Counted from the stretch's first letter, positions 27,343 to 35,950 are shown. The stretch is DNA of 64,000 nucleotides from Carnobacteriaceae bacterium zg-84 (GCA_013874835.1 CP059430.1:310001-374000), one strand, 5' to 3'. Numbers and translations are program-made. Notes: a model not told the origin generated them from the letters alone.

Positions 27343-27370
27343 TTGATTGAATAAGATAACATGATATAAT
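27343..27370 (+). promoter_or_regulatory. Promoter of map
   Basis: TTGATT (27343-27348), 16-bp spacer, and TATAAT (27365-27370) with an extended TGA in front. 33 bp upstream of map. Confidence 0.65.
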
Positions 27371-27403
27371 GAAAGGGACACTATATAGTAAGAGGTAAAT
27401 AAA

Positions 27404-28156
27404 ATGATTACATTAAAATCAAATCGTGAAATTGAAGAAATGGAGAAGTCGGGTGCTCTATTGGCAAGTGTTCACGTAGCACTACGTGACTTTATTAAGC
27501 CGGGTATTACAACATTAGACATTGATAAATATGTTCATAAACTCATTGAAAAAGGTGGCGGGATTGCTGCTCAAATTGGATATGAAGGGTATAAATTTGC
27601 GACGTGTACGAGTGTGAACGATGAAATTTGTCATGGATTACCTAGTCACCGTGTTTTAAAATCAGGAGATATTGTTAAAGTAGATATGTGTGTTGATTTA
27701 AATGGAGCGATTTCTGATTCTTGTTGGTGCTACGCTGTTGGTGATGTGTCAGAGGATATAAAAAAACTAATGGAAGTTACTAAACAAGCCATGTATTTAG
27801 GTATCGAACAAGCTAAAGTAGGGAATCGTATTGGAGATATTGGTCATGCCATTCAAACGTATGTAGAAAGTCATGGTTATGGCGTCGTACGTGATTTTAT
27901 TGGACATGGTGTTGGACCAACCATCCATGAAGGACCGGCAGTACCGCACTATGGTGAAAAAGGAAAAGGATTGCGTTTGAAAGAAGGTATGACCATTACT
28001 ATCGAGCCAATGGTTAATACGGGAACATGGCAAATGAAAATGGATGATAATGGATGGACAGCACGTACAAAAGATGGCGGATTGAGTTGTCAGTATGAGC
28101 ACACATTGGCGATCATGAAAGAGGGTCCAAAATTATTAACACAACAACCAGAATAA
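27404..28156 (+). CDS. map: Type I methionine aminopeptidase
   Basis: Removes the N-terminal methionine of nascent proteins, using two metal ions. 250 residues. The metal-binding scaffold is complete: CHGLPSHRVLKSGDIVKVDM with Asp, SDSCWCYAVGD with Asp, the His in FIGHGVGPTIHEGPAVPHYG, TIEPMVNTG with Glu, and CQYEHTLAIMKEG with Glu. It is followed by galE after 15 bp. Confidence 0.96.
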   Translation: MITLKSNREIEEMEKSGALLASVHVALRDFIKPGITTLDIDKYVHKLIEKGGGIAAQIGYEGYKFATCTSVNDEICHGLPSHRVLKSGDIVKVDMCVDLNGAISDSCWCYAVGDVSEDIKKLMEVTKQAMYLGIEQAKVGNRIGDIGHAIQTYVESHGYGVVRDFIGHGVGPTIHEGPAVPHYGEKGKGLRLKEGMTITIEPMVNTGTWQMKMDDNGWTARTKDGGLSCQYEHTLAIMKEGPKLLTQQPE

Positions 28157-28171
28157 TAAGGAGAAAATAAT

Positions 28172-29179
28172 ATGAGTATTCTAGTCACAGGTGGAGCAGG
28201 ATACATCGGTTCACATACCGTAGTAGAATTATTAGAGCAAGAAAAAGATGTTATCATTGTGGATAATTTTTCAAATAGTAGTCCAGTTGTTTTAGAACGT
28301 ATTGCACAAATTACAGGGAAGCAACCACGTTTTTATGAAGTAGATGTTACAGATAAACAAGCATTAAGCTATATTTTTGCACAAGAACAAATTGAAGCAG
28401 TTATTCATTTTGCTGGCTTTAAAGCTGTTGGAGAATCTGTTCAAAAACCAATCATGTATTATCAAAATAATTTAATATCCACATTAACTTTAGTCGATGT
28501 GATGTCTAAATACGGCGTGAAAAACATTGTGTTTAGTTCGAGTGCTACGGTATATGGTTTAGATAATGTGTTTCCATTTGTTGAAACAATGCCAACAAGT
28601 GCAACCAATCCTTACGGATACACAAAAGTGATGTGTGAACAAATTTTAAAAGATGTTTCTGTATCAGATAGTGACTTTAGTGTTGCTTTGTTGCGTTATT
28701 TTAATCCGATTGGAGCACATGAATCGGGCATGATTGGTGAAAATCCAAATGGTATTCCTAATAATCTAATGCCATATATTTCTCAAGTAGCAGTAGGGAA
28801 ATTAAAAGAATTAACAGTATTTGGTAATGACTATGATACGATTGATGGGACAGGTGTCAGAGATTATATCCATGTTGTCGATTTAGCAAAAGGACATGTG
28901 AAAGCACTAGAAAAAATTATGACACAAACAGGTGTTCGTATTTATAATTTAGGCTCAGGAAAAGGAACAAGTGTGTTAGAATTGTTACGAGCATTTGAAA
29001 GAGTATCAGGTGTTCATATTCCGTTTAAAATTTCAGAACGAAGAGCAGGAGATATTGCCACATGCTATGCTAATCCAACATTAGCATTGGAAGAATTGCA
29101 TTGGCAAACGGAAAAAACGATTGATGATATGTGCCAAGATACATGGCGTTGGCAATCGCAAAATCCTAAAGGGTATTGA
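28172..29179 (+). CDS. galE: UDP-glucose 4-epimerase
   Basis: Interconverts UDP-glucose and UDP-galactose, supplying sugars for wall glycans and the Leloir pathway. 335 residues, standard. NAD-binding GGAGYIGSHTVVELLEQ at the start, the catalytic SSSATVYG and the YGYTKVMCEQ (Tyr and Lys) motif, then FNPIGAHESGMIGENPNGIP and a C-terminal GLSGKGTSV-like segment (NLGSGKGTSVLELL). Ribosome site AAGGAGA. Its terminator hairpin is interrupted by the ISL3 element. Confidence 0.96.
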   Translation: MSILVTGGAGYIGSHTVVELLEQEKDVIIVDNFSNSSPVVLERIAQITGKQPRFYEVDVTDKQALSYIFAQEQIEAVIHFAGFKAVGESVQKPIMYYQNNLISTLTLVDVMSKYGVKNIVFSSSATVYGLDNVFPFVETMPTSATNPYGYTKVMCEQILKDVSVSDSDFSVALLRYFNPIGAHESGMIGENPNGIPNNLMPYISQVAVGKLKELTVFGNDYDTIDGTGVRDYIHVVDLAKGHVKALEKIMTQTGVRIYNLGSGKGTSVLELLRAFERVSGVHIPFKISERRAGDIATCYANPTLALEELHWQTEKTIDDMCQDTWRWQSQNPKGY

Positions 29180-29187
29180 TAAATAAG

Positions 29188-29206
29188 AAAACGAGTTGAA
29201 ATGATG
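29188..29206 (+). terminator. galE terminator, 5' arm (split by IS)
   Basis: AAAACGAGTTGAAATGATG is complementary, with one U-G pair, to CATCGTTTCAACTCGTTTT at 30700-30718 on the far side of the element. Removing the element and one copy of its target duplication restores a 19-bp stem with an 8-base loop and T run. The original would have terminated galE and the convergent ABC permease on both strands. Confidence 0.8.
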
Positions 29207-29207
29207 T

Positions 29208-29215
29208 TTTAAAGC
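29208..29215 (+). repeat. Target-site duplication, left copy
   Basis: TTTAAAGC, repeated exactly at 30693-30700. An 8-bp duplication is typical of ISL3-family insertions. Confidence 0.88.
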
Positions 29216-29228
29216 GGCTCTATAATAA

Positions 29229-29262
29229 ATCGTGTTGGTGGGAATAATCCACCAACACGATT
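29229..29262. repeat. Subterminal palindrome of the ISL3 left end
   Basis: ATCGTGTTGGTGG, 7 spacer bases, CCACCAACACGAT, then TTTT. It can form a terminator-like hairpin that would block readthrough from galE into the transposase gene. The same palindrome recurs at 49194-49229 and 62463-62497. Confidence 0.8.
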
Positions 29263-29287
29263 TTGTATATAAAAGTGGACAAAAAAA

Positions 29288-29339
29288 GAGAAATACCTGT
29301 ATGATTAAATCACCACAATTAAACAAGGAGGTATTTCTC
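29288..29339 (+). promoter_or_regulatory. Leader inverted repeat overlapping the transposase ribosome site
   Basis: GAGAAATACCT (29288-29298) pairs perfectly with AGGTATTTCTC (29329-29339), which directly precedes the ATG at 29340 and includes part of the GGAGG at 29327-29331. In a readthrough transcript this stem would hide the start region. Loop is 30 bases. Confidence 0.7.
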
Positions 29340-30632
29340 ATGGATTATTATACAAAAAAATTATTAACATTAACAGATAAATCTTTCATAGCTGATGAAC
29401 ATTGGTTAGAAGAAAAAACAATAAATGGTATTCCACACCACTTTATTAAAGGTACTTGGACAAAGCCTTGCCACACCTGTCCACATTGTCATGCTAAAAC
29501 ACTCATCAAACATGGGACATATCAAACGAAAACATTATTACCAAAGTTTAGACAAATCAAAACTGTTTTACTTCTTAAAAGAACCCGTTATCGCTGTAAA
29601 ACGTGTCTAAAAACCTGTTCTTCTTCGTGTTCTTTAGTCGATAAACATTGTTGTATTTCTAAAGAATTAAAACAACTTATTGCACTTGATTTAACGAAAA
29701 ATATTTCAAGAAAACATATCTGCCAAGACCACTTTGTATCTGATGTGACCGTACAACGTGTCTTAGATAAATATACAAAACAAGTTAAACCGTCTTTTCA
29801 TTATCTACCTAAGGTACTATGTATCGACGAATTTAAGTCTGTGACATCTCATTTAGGGAAGATGAGTTTTATCTGTGTAGACGGATTGACGCACCGTATT
29901 ATTGATGTGTTACCTAGTCGCCAATTAGACCATTTAATCACTTATTTTAAACAATTTTCTAAAAAAGCAAGACATAGCGTTCGCTATCTTGTTATGGATA
30001 TGAATGCCAATTATGGCAAACTTATTCAGAAGGTTTTTCCTAATGCCGTTATTGTCACAGATAGATTTCATATCATACAACATATACATCGGAATTTAAA
30101 TACACTACGTATAAAAGAAATGAACACCTTTAAAAAAGAAGAAAAGGCTTATAAACACTTAAAGAAATACTGGAAATTATTATTAAAAGATGCCTTTGAT
30201 GTAAATGATACAGACTATCACTATCACCAATCCTTTAAAACATATCTGACACACGCACAAATCCTGGATAGATTATTAGACTATAGTCCTGTTTTAAAAC
30301 AAGCATATGAGTTTGTACAAGAGTTGAGATATGCTTATAGACAGCGAGATTTTGAGTCATTTATGGAGGTTATTCATCATATTGACCCGTCATTACCAGA
30401 GTGGTTTAGAAAGAAATTTGATATTTTTAAAACCTATCAGAATGGTATTTATCAAGCTTTTACCACACCTTATTCAAACGGTATCACAGAAGCTATCAAC
30501 AATCATATTAAAGTCATCAAACGGATTGCCTATGGCTACAGACGTTTTTCTTATTTTAGATTGCGTATTTTAATCATACAACACCATTCTCAGTGGCAGA
30601 AAAAGAATGTGAAAAAGGTAGTGAATGGTTAA
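29340..30632 (+). CDS. ISL3-family transposase
   Basis: 430 residues from ATG 29340, with GGAGG at 29327-29331; the frame continues upstream to 29232 but through the terminal palindrome. Two N-terminal zinc-finger pairs (CHTCPHC and CKTC), then the DDE core: CIDEFKSVTSHLGKM (Asp), VMDMNANYGKLIQKVFP with VIVTDRFHI (second Asp nearby), and a late NGITEAINNHIKVIKRI (Glu). No internal stop, so it is likely functional. The stop codon lies inside a hairpin (AGTGAATGG with CCATTCACT). Confidence 0.94.
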   Translation: MDYYTKKLLTLTDKSFIADEHWLEEKTINGIPHHFIKGTWTKPCHTCPHCHAKTLIKHGTYQTKTLLPKFRQIKTVLLLKRTRYRCKTCLKTCSSSCSLVDKHCCISKELKQLIALDLTKNISRKHICQDHFVSDVTVQRVLDKYTKQVKPSFHYLPKVLCIDEFKSVTSHLGKMSFICVDGLTHRIIDVLPSRQLDHLITYFKQFSKKARHSVRYLVMDMNANYGKLIQKVFPNAVIVTDRFHIIQHIHRNLNTLRIKEMNTFKKEEKAYKHLKKYWKLLLKDAFDVNDTDYHYHQSFKTYLTHAQILDRLLDYSPVLKQAYEFVQELRYAYRQRDFESFMEVIHHIDPSLPEWFRKKFDIFKTYQNGIYQAFTTPYSNGITEAINNHIKVIKRIAYGYRRFSYFRLRILIIQHHSQWQKKNVKKVVNG

Positions 30633-30692
30633 TGCCATTCACTACCAACATACTCACTATTTCTCTCCACCAACACAATTTGACGAAGAGCC

Positions 30693-30700
30693 TTTAAAGC
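30693..30700 (+). repeat. Target-site duplication, right copy
   Basis: TTTAAAGC, identical to 29208-29215. Confidence 0.88.
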
Positions 30701-30718
30701 ATCGTTTCAACTCGTTTT
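30700..30718. terminator. galE/ABC permease terminator, 3' arm (split by IS)
   Basis: CATCGTTTCAACTCGTTTT, the partner of 29188-29206; it abuts the stop codon of the reverse-strand permease at 30718-30720. Confidence 0.78.
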
Positions 30719-31386
30719 TAGTAAATGGAAAATCTTTTTTCTAAATAATTTTGTCCTATGGCGTAACTAGTACAAATTACCCAATAAACTAGTGCTACAA
30801 CGATATATGCTGTCATATAGTCGGAATTAGCTCCTCCAACAATTTTTGCTTTATTAAAAATATCGGGTACAGTAATCATCGCTGTTAATGACGTACCTTT
30901 TACCATATCTAATAAAACATTACTCAAAGACGGCACGCAAATACGTATTGCTTGTGGGACAATGACTTTTTTAAAGATTTGCCATGTATTTAATCCTAAT
31001 GAATAAGAAGCATCCCATTGTCCTTTATCAATCGACAATAGTGCCGCACGGATAATTTCAGATGTGTAGGCACTCGACATCATTGTAAAAGCAATGATAG
31101 AAGCTGTAATGGCATCAAATTGGATTTTCATGAATGGCAAGCCAAAGTAAATGAGAAAAAGTAATACCATCAATGGTGTGCCTCGCATCAATGAAATATG
31201 TATGTTTGCGATCCAACGTAAAGGTGTAAAGGTGGACATTTTCATTAAGGCGATTATAAAACCAAAAATATTTGCTAGTAAAAAACTAATAAGCGATAGA
31301 GATAAAGTGTAGGGTAGCCCTTCTAAAATGATAGGGAGAGCTTTTTGTGCGAGTTCTACATTAAAAAATGCTTGCCAGTTTATCAA
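30718..31386 (-). CDS. Amino-acid ABC transporter permease (His/Glu/Arg/opine family)
   Basis: 222 residues from a TTG at 31386, supported by GGAGG on the reverse strand seven bases before it. Polar-amino-acid permease features: GLPYTLSLSLISFLLANIFG, RGTPLMVLLFLIYFGLP, YTSEIIRAALLSIDKGQWDA and the EAA-loop LGLNTWQIFKKVIVPQAIRI. Five or so helices. Transcribed after the substrate-binding lipoprotein. No ATPase gene is adjacent. Cystine is a plausible substrate because the unit is divergent from glutathione reductase, but this is inference. Confidence 0.92.
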   Translation of the reverse strand: MINWQAFFNVELAQKALPIILEGLPYTLSLSLISFLLANIFGFIIALMKMSTFTPLRWIANIHISLMRGTPLMVLLFLIYFGLPFMKIQFDAITASIIAFTMMSSAYTSEIIRAALLSIDKGQWDASYSLGLNTWQIFKKVIVPQAIRICVPSLSNVLLDMVKGTSLTAMITVPDIFNKAKIVGGANSDYMTAYIVVALVYWVICTSYAIGQNYLEKRFSIY

Positions 31387-31406
31387 TGAAATTCCTCCTG
31401 AATAAG

Positions 31407-31431
31407 TATCCCCACTTAAAAAGTGGGGATA
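31407..31431 (-). other. Intercistronic stem-loop
   Basis: Perfect 11-bp inverted repeat TATCCCCACTT/AAGTGGGGATA with no T run, between the binding-protein and permease genes. Such structures often protect the upstream mRNA, giving more binding protein than permease. Confidence 0.7.
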
Positions 31432-31434
31432 TGT

Positions 31435-32316
31435 TTATTTTGAAACGTCTACTACGGGAAGTGATTTTACATCTTCTGCTTGATGTGTTAAATCTTGACC
31501 TGCATAATATTTTTCGGAAATAGCTTTTAAAGAACCGTCTTTTTTCATGGCTTCAATTACTTCGTCTAGTTTTGTTTTTAAAGAAGTATCTTCTTTTGAC
31601 ATAACGATACCTTGCTCTGTTGGATTATATTTTGCATCGCCCATTTTAACTTTAATATCTGGGAATTTTTGTTTTACCCAAGCTACAGCGATTACTTGTG
31701 TGTAATAGTCATTTGGAATAAAGTCGGTACGTCCGGTAGACACATCACGTAAGTAAACATCATTTGTTACATTGTCGTAAATAACAGGTTCTGCTCCTAG
31801 TTTTTCGGCGATTTTCATATATTGTGTTCCTGCACCACCACCGGCTTTTTTTCCAGTCCAGTCTGTTAAATCAGCTTTTCCGATATTTGATGAGCCGTCT
31901 TCTCTAACAATCATGCCACCAACAGAATATTTATAAGGGATTGAAAAATGATATTTTTTTAAACGTTCAGGCGTTGTGTCAAAATTATTGACAGCAATAT
32001 CCACTTTTTGACTATCAACAGATGTGAAAGCTTCGGCAACACCGATTTCAACAAATTCAATATTGATGTTTAAACGTTTTCCAATTTCTTTTAGCATGTC
32101 AATTTCATAACCGACAAGTTCTTTATTGTCATTATAGTAAGAGGTTGGAAAGAGTGTTCCGGGTGTAGCCACTTTTAATACACCGGCTTTTTGGACGCGT
32201 TCCCAAACACTTTCTTTGTTAGTTGTTTCTGTTGCTTTTTCATTTGTTTTTTGAGAGCAAGCAGTTAATGTAAAGATAAATAGAAAGCTAAATAATAGCA
32301 TCAATTTTTTCTTCAT
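31435..32316 (-). CDS. Amino-acid ABC transporter substrate-binding lipoprotein
   Basis: 293 residues. Lipoprotein signal: KKK start, hydrophobic core and lipobox LTACS with the lipid-attachment Cys at about 20. Family 3 solute-binding features: TPGTLFPTSYYNDNKELVGY, MLKEIGKRLNINIEFVEIGV, NFDTTPERLKKYHFSIPYKY. This is the polar/sulfur amino-acid type. First gene of the unit on the reverse strand; promoter at 32347-32375. Confidence 0.93.
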   Translation of the reverse strand: MKKKLMLLFSFLFIFTLTACSQKTNEKATETTNKESVWERVQKAGVLKVATPGTLFPTSYYNDNKELVGYEIDMLKEIGKRLNINIEFVEIGVAEAFTSVDSQKVDIAVNNFDTTPERLKKYHFSIPYKYSVGGMIVREDGSSNIGKADLTDWTGKKAGGGAGTQYMKIAEKLGAEPVIYDNVTNDVYLRDVSTGRTDFIPNDYYTQVIAVAWVKQKFPDIKVKMGDAKYNPTEQGIVMSKEDTSLKTKLDEVIEAMKKDGSLKAISEKYYAGQDLTHQAEDVKSLPVVDVSK

Positions 32317-32346
32317 AGTTATATCTCCTTTTGATTTGTTGGGGAA

Positions 32347-32375
32347 ATAGTATCATCTTATATAACAGAAGTCAA
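32347..32375 (-). promoter_or_regulatory. Promoter of the amino-acid ABC unit
   Basis: On the reverse strand TTGACT (32370-32375), 17-bp spacer, TACTAT (32347-32352), about 31 bp before the lipoprotein start. Confidence 0.65.
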
Positions 32376-32391
32376 TATAAAAGAAACAGAT

Positions 32392-32413
32392 AAACGTTAA
32401 TAAATCAACGTTT
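32392..32413. promoter_or_regulatory. Paired AACGTT motif between divergent genes
   Basis: AAACGTT, 8 bases, AACGTTT: an inverted repeat just upstream of the -35 of the lipoprotein gene and 126 bp before gor. A candidate operator shared by both; no regulator is identified. Confidence 0.4.
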
Positions 32414-32538
32414 TCGTGTGTTATAAAACAAAAGAGATTTGTGTTGTATAACAATTTGTCTTATGTTTTTGAGCAAAGTAGTAGGCAATTTATTGTTTTT
32501 ATGGATAATTAAGGAAGAAGAATAAACAAAGGAGATAC

Positions 32539-33891
32539 ATGTTTATGCATAAAGTAGATTATATTGTTATTGGTGGAGGTAGTGGAGGTATCGCTTCTGC
32601 AAACCGTGCTGCTATGTATGGTGCAAAAGTTGTTGTGATAGAGCAAAGTCATTTAGGTGGAACATGTGTGAATCTTGGATGTGTACCTAAAAAAATTATG
32701 TGGTACGGTGCTCAAGTAGCGGACACATTAAATTTGTATGCTAAAGGATATGGCTTTACAGTTGATAACACATTTCGTTTTGAAACTTTATTAAAAAACA
32801 GAGATGCCTACATTGAAAGATCCAGAGCATCTTATACACGCACTTTTGACAAAAATGGGGTCCAAGTTATTGATGGATTAGCAAGTTTTATTGACAATCA
32901 CACATTAGAAGTGAATGGCGAGTTTTATACAGCACCACATATTTTGATTGCAACGGGAGGTAAACCAAGTGTGCCTGATGTAGAAGGTGTGGAGTTAGGA
33001 GAAACATCGGATGATTTCTTTGGTTGGACGACATTGCCTAAGTCGGTTGCTGTTGTGGGTGCGGGGTATATTGCGGTCGAACTAGCAGGTGTGTTAAATA
33101 GTTTAGGGGTTAAAGTTGATTTATTAGTTCGAGGAGATAAACCATTACGTTATTTTGATGATATGTTATCGGATACTTTAGTATCTGAAATGGAAAAAAG
33201 TGGTGTCGTACTTCATAAACATGCCATTACAAAATCTCTACATAGACGTCTTGACGGTTTATTAACACTAACAACAAGAACAGGGCAAGCGATTGATGTA
33301 GAACGTGTGATTTGGGCAACTGGAAGAACGCCAAATACGCATAAATTAGGACTTGAAAATACAGATATTGTTGTAGATGAGTTAGGGTTTATTAAAACAG
33401 ATGATTATCAAAACACAACTGTTTCTGGTGTGTATTCGGTAGGAGATGTGACAGGTAGACCGGCTTTAACGCCAGTTGCGATTGCTGCAGGTAGACGTTT
33501 ATCAGAACGATTGTTTAATGGTAAAACAAATGAAAAATTAGATTACCATTTAATTCCAACTGTTATTTTTTCACATCCTGCCATTGGATCGGTTGGTTTA
33601 ACAGAAAAGCAAGCTATTGATGAATTTGGAAAAGAAGAAATTAAAGTATATACGGCAGAATTTGCTTCTATGTACACGGCTGTGACCGACCATAGACAAG
33701 TTGTAAAAATGAAACTTATCACACAAGGTGAACATGAAAAAGTAGTAGGGTTACATGGTATTGGATATGGTGTCGATGAAATGATACAAGGGTTTGCCGT
33801 AGCGATGAAAATGGGAGCAACCAAAAAAGATTTTGATAATACCATTGCTATTCATCCTACAGGTTCTGAAGAATTTGTTACAATGAGATAA
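32539..33891 (+). CDS. gor: Glutathione-disulfide reductase
   Basis: FAD- and NADPH-dependent reduction of GSSG to GSH in the cytoplasm. 450 residues, standard. FAD motif [17 protein letters not shown], redox disulfide [12 protein letters not shown] (Cys43 and Cys48), NADPH motif [20 protein letters not shown], and the C-terminal [16 protein letters not shown] with the catalytic His-Glu pair. Start at 32539 or 32545 (GGAGA upstream fits both). Many Lactobacillales import glutathione rather than make it; no synthesis gene is in the window. Confidence 0.93.
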   Translation: MFMHKVDYIVIGGGSGGIASANRAAMYGAKVVVIEQSHLGGTCVNLGCVPKKIMWYGAQVADTLNLYAKGYGFTVDNTFRFETLLKNRDAYIERSRASYTRTFDKNGVQVIDGLASFIDNHTLEVNGEFYTAPHILIATGGKPSVPDVEGVELGETSDDFFGWTTLPKSVAVVGAGYIAVELAGVLNSLGVKVDLLVRGDKPLRYFDDMLSDTLVSEMEKSGVVLHKHAITKSLHRRLDGLLTLTTRTGQAIDVERVIWATGRTPNTHKLGLENTDIVVDELGFIKTDDYQNTTVSGVYSVGDVTGRPALTPVAIAAGRRLSERLFNGKTNEKLDYHLIPTVIFSHPAIGSVGLTEKQAIDEFGKEEIKVYTAEFASMYTAVTDHRQVVKMKLITQGEHEKVVGLHGIGYGVDEMIQGFAVAMKMGATKKDFDNTIAIHPTGSEEFVTMR

Positions 33892-34061
33892 TATGCGTAT
33901 TAGAATACGAATATGTCGGTTATAGAGCATATAGAAATGAGTATGTAAATATTGATAAATTCTGATAAGATACTCGATGTTTTTGTGGTGGAAATATATT
34001 CATAAAAGCAGTCTATTATGGCTTATTGAACAAAAAAATTAGAATTTCTATAAAATAAAAC

Positions 34062-34091
34062 TTGACGTTTTTTAGGAATGTTTAGTATAAT
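34062..34091 (+). promoter_or_regulatory. Promoter of rpsU
   Basis: TTGACG (34062-34067), 18-bp spacer, TATAAT (34086-34091), 85 bp before rpsU. The 170 bp between gor and this promoter show nothing else. Confidence 0.75.
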
Positions 34092-34175
34092 ATATGGGAA
34101 CAATTTCTTTACATATTAGATAACTTTATATTTAAAGAATCGTTACACACAGTGTTCGGAGGGAGGGAAGCTATT

Positions 34176-34349
34176 ATGTCAAAAACAGTTGTTCGTAAAA
34201 ACGAAACGCTTGATGATGCTCTTCGTCGCTTTAAACGTAATGTGTCAAAAACTGGTACTCTACAAGAAGTTCGCAAACGTGAATTCTATGAAAAACCAAG
34301 TGTAAGACGTAAGAAAAAATCTGAAGCAGCACGTAAACGTAAGTTCTAA
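34176..34349 (+). CDS. rpsU: 30S ribosomal protein S21
   Basis: 57 residues from ATG 34176, with GGAGGGAGG at 34158-34166. Typical S21: [20 protein letters not shown], then the highly basic tail [17 protein letters not shown]21 helps mRNA engagement on the small subunit. The frame could extend upstream but without a ribosome site. Immediately followed by a terminator, then yqeY; this order is common in Firmicutes. Confidence 0.97.
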   Translation: MSKTVVRKNETLDDALRRFKRNVSKTGTLQEVRKREFYEKPSVRRKKKSEAARKRKF

Positions 34350-34357
34350 TAATAGTG

Positions 34358-34388
34358 AAAACAGGCTGAGCATCGCTCAGCCTGTTTT
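34358..34388 (+). terminator. Terminator after rpsU
   Basis: AAAACAGGCTGAG/CTCAGCCTGTTTT stem, 5-base loop. Confidence 0.9.
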
Positions 34389-34414
34389 GTAAATAAAAGA
34401 AAGGGAGTGTGTAT

Positions 34415-34858
34415 ATGACACTAATGGAACAATTAAATACAGATATGAAAGAAGCAATGAAAGCCAAAGATAAAGAACGTTTATCTGTCATTCGCATGTT
34501 GAAAGCATCTGTACAAAAAGAACAGATTGAAGTAGGTAGAGATTTAACAGATGATGAGGCTTTAACGATATTATCTCGTGAATTAAAACAAAGAAAAGAT
34601 TCTATTCGTGAATTTGAAAAAGCGGGTCGAACAGACTTGGCAGAAAAAACACAATTTGAAGTTGGCGTTGTGGAACAATATATGCCAGAACAGTTATCAG
34701 AAGATGAAGTAAAAGAAGTGTTAAAGGCAATCATTCAAGAAGTTGGTGCAACATCTGCAAGTGATTTTGGAAAAGTCATGGGAAAAGCAATGGCAACATT
34801 AAAAGGTCAAGCTGATGGGAATATTGTCAACAAATTAGTGAAAGAGTTATTGCAATAA
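34415..34858 (+). CDS. yqeY: GatB/YqeY domain protein
   Basis: 147 residues from ATG 34415 (GGGAG at 34403-34407, 7 bases away); GTG 34409 is less likely. Contains EQLNTDMKEAMKAKDKERLS, VIRMLKASVQKEQIEVGRDL and the late SASDFGKVMGKAMATLKGQA, all typical YqeY. The domain resembles the tail of GatB; a tRNA-linked role is assumed from the family, not shown. A terminator follows. Confidence 0.93.
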   Translation: MTLMEQLNTDMKEAMKAKDKERLSVIRMLKASVQKEQIEVGRDLTDDEALTILSRELKQRKDSIREFEKAGRTDLAEKTQFEVGVVEQYMPEQLSEDEVKEVLKAIIQEVGATSASDFGKVMGKAMATLKGQADGNIVNKLVKELLQ

Positions 34859-34862
34859 TGAT

Positions 34863-34898
34863 AAAACAGCGGTAAACATCTTGTTTACGGCTGTTTTT
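34863..34898 (+). terminator. Terminator after yqeY
   Basis: AAACAGC and GTAAAC pair with GTTTAC and GCTGTTT, then T run. Confidence 0.85.
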
Positions 34899-34960
34899 AT
34901 TCATATTTTAAATGATTTATGTTAAAATAAAGAGAAGTATTCTTGAAAGAAGGTATCTTA

Positions 34961-35929
34961 TTGGAACATATTCGTGAAACACTGACAGTGTCAGATATGA
35001 ATGAGCAAATAGCCTTATTTGGTGTTGAACATAAGTTTGTGGAAATGATTGAAAAGCATTGTGGTGTGGATATTTCTACTAGAGGCGAAGCTATTCATGT
35101 TTCAGGAGAACAACAATCTGTTGAACAAGTAATTTCATTACTTGAAAAATTATTATGGCTGATTAGAAAAGGAATGCATTTATCTGAAGCAGATGTTGTG
35201 ACAGGATTAAAATTATTAGATAGACAAAGATTAGACGCATTTGAACAGTTGTATAGCGATGAAGTCGGAAAAACAACAAAGGGAGATATTATTCGTGCTA
35301 AAAATTTTGGGCAAAGACAATATGTTCGTTCGATTAAAAAATACGATATTGTTTTTGGGATTGGACCAGCAGGAACTGGTAAAACATTTTTAGCAGTTGT
35401 TTTGGCAATTAACGCTTTAAAAAATGGAGATGTGAAAAAAATTATTTTAACAAGACCTGCCGTAGAAGCTGGAGAAAATCTGGGATTTCTACCTGGAGAT
35501 TTGAAAGAGAAAGTTGATCCTTATTTAAGACCTGTGTATGATGCGTTATATCAAGTGTTAGGTATGGAGCAAACCACACGTTTAATGGATAGAGGTGTAA
35601 TTGAAATAGCGCCTTTGGCTTATATGAGAGGACGAACACTAGAAGATTCATTTGTTATTTTAGATGAAGCGCAAAATACAACGATTGCGCAAATGAAGAT
35701 GTTCTTAACTCGTTTAGGTTTTGGATCAAAAATGATTGTAAATGGAGATATTAGCCAAATAGATTTGGGCAAAGGTGTTAAAAGTGGATTGATTGATGCA
35801 CAAGAAAAATTAGCGAGTGTGAAAGATATACGCTTTGTGACATTTGATCAACATGATGTGGTGCGTCATCCTTTAGTAGCAAGTATTATTCAAGCGTATG
35901 GCACTCAAAATCAAAAGAAAGAAGAGTAG
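34961..35929 (+). CDS. phoH: PhoH-family ATPase
   Basis: 322 residues, start TTG 34961 with AGAAGG 7 bases upstream; TTG 34943 precedes the ribosome site and is rejected. N-terminal KH-like part, then the PhoH domain with Walker A FGIGPAGTGKTFLAVV and Walker B FVILDEAQNTT, and the conserved TRPAVEAGENLGFLPGDLKE. First gene of the conserved phoH-pgpH-ybeY-dgkA-era order. Probably acts in RNA metabolism with YbeY. Confidence 0.94.
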   Translation: MEHIRETLTVSDMNEQIALFGVEHKFVEMIEKHCGVDISTRGEAIHVSGEQQSVEQVISLLEKLLWLIRKGMHLSEADVVTGLKLLDRQRLDAFEQLYSDEVGKTTKGDIIRAKNFGQRQYVRSIKKYDIVFGIGPAGTGKTFLAVVLAINALKNGDVKKIILTRPAVEAGENLGFLPGDLKEKVDPYLRPVYDALYQVLGMEQTTRLMDRGVIEIAPLAYMRGRTLEDSFVILDEAQNTTIAQMKMFLTRLGFGSKMIVNGDISQIDLGKGVKSGLIDAQEKLASVKDIRFVTFDQHDVVRHPLVASIIQAYGTQNQKKEE

Positions 35930-35950
35930 TGTATGAGGAGGGATAATTCG

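Larger units (their letters stand above)
29216..30692 (+). mobile_element. Intact ISL3-family insertion sequence (1477 bp)
   Basis: Bounded by imperfect 26-bp inverted repeats (29216-29241 and 30667-30692; 20 of 26 bases agree, starting GGCTCT and containing GTGTTGGTGG). Flanked by the 8-bp duplication TTTAAAGC. The left end has a subterminal perfect palindrome (ATCGTGTTGGTGG with CCACCAACACGAT). One transposase gene, 29340-30632, fills the interior. Length, single long gene, and 8-bp duplication fit ISL3. Intact reading frame and exact duplication suggest recent insertion. Confidence 0.93.

Noticed and set aside
29232-29339. N-terminal extension of the ISL3 transposase
   Set aside because: It spans the subterminal palindrome and the leader hairpin, and a good ribosome site marks ATG 29340.
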